Below, piece by piece: positions 5,457 to 6,187 of a DNA stretch of 6,187 nucleotides. The stretch's first letter is position 1; each line of letters opens with the position of its first letter. The position numbers and the translations under genes were made by a program. Source of the stretch: Comamonadaceae bacterium (GTDB taxonomy: Bacteria > Pseudomonadota > Gammaproteobacteria > Burkholderiales > Burkholderiaceae_C); NCBI GenBank assembly GCA_947374105.1, contig CANCAO010000107.1:1-6187 (forward strand), written 5' to 3'. The notes under the pieces are model-generated. The model was given only the letters and a program-made list of their open reading frames with translations, did not search any database and was not told the origin of the DNA.

Positions 5457-6187
<731 letters not shown>

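Overview
This is an ordinary core-metabolism region from a betaproteobacterium, most likely of the Burkholderiales family Comamonadaceae (Rhodoferax/Polaromonas-like). That placement is inference. It rests on the gene order folC - SPOR protein - cvpA - purF - metZ, a base composition of roughly 60% GC, the E. coli-type long ArgG, the SPOR-protein N-terminus, and an A+T-rich sequence inside folC that resembles a dispersed repeat I recall from that family. I see no rRNA, tRNA, CRISPR array, transposase, phage gene or defence system, and nearly every base is accounted for by eight protein genes.

Positions 1-4682 hold a tight five-gene unit on the minus strand, read from right to left: folC (folate polyglutamylation), a DedD-like septal SPOR protein, cvpA (membrane protein), purF (first committed step of purine synthesis) and metZ (methionine synthesis by direct sulfhydrylation, running off the left edge). 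Junctions are 11 nt, a 1-nt overlap, 22 nt and 1 nt. The first two lack a good Shine-Dalgarno sequence, which suggests translational coupling. The E. coli cluster is accD-folC-dedD-cvpA-purF; here accD is not next to folC and metZ is added at the end. Folate one-carbon units link the enzymes: PurF feeds the pathway that uses formyl-folate, and methionine synthesis needs methyl-folate.

Positions 4683-4714 are a 32-bp divergent gap with a 5-bp-arm dyad and a -10-like box placed so that the rightward gene may be read as a leaderless mRNA.

Positions 4715-6187 are on the plus strand: an ArsC/Spx-family reductase (YffB-like), then after an 88-bp gap ppnP (nucleoside phosphorylase, cupin fold), then 26 nt later argG (argininosuccinate synthase), which runs off the right edge. 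ppnP and argG are probably cotranscribed, and a perfect 13-bp tandem duplication spans their junction.

No undescribed system is evident. The most unusual signals are an A+T-rich, rare-codon block inside folC that may be a domesticated repeat, the 13-bp duplication ahead of argG, and the compact divergent control region.
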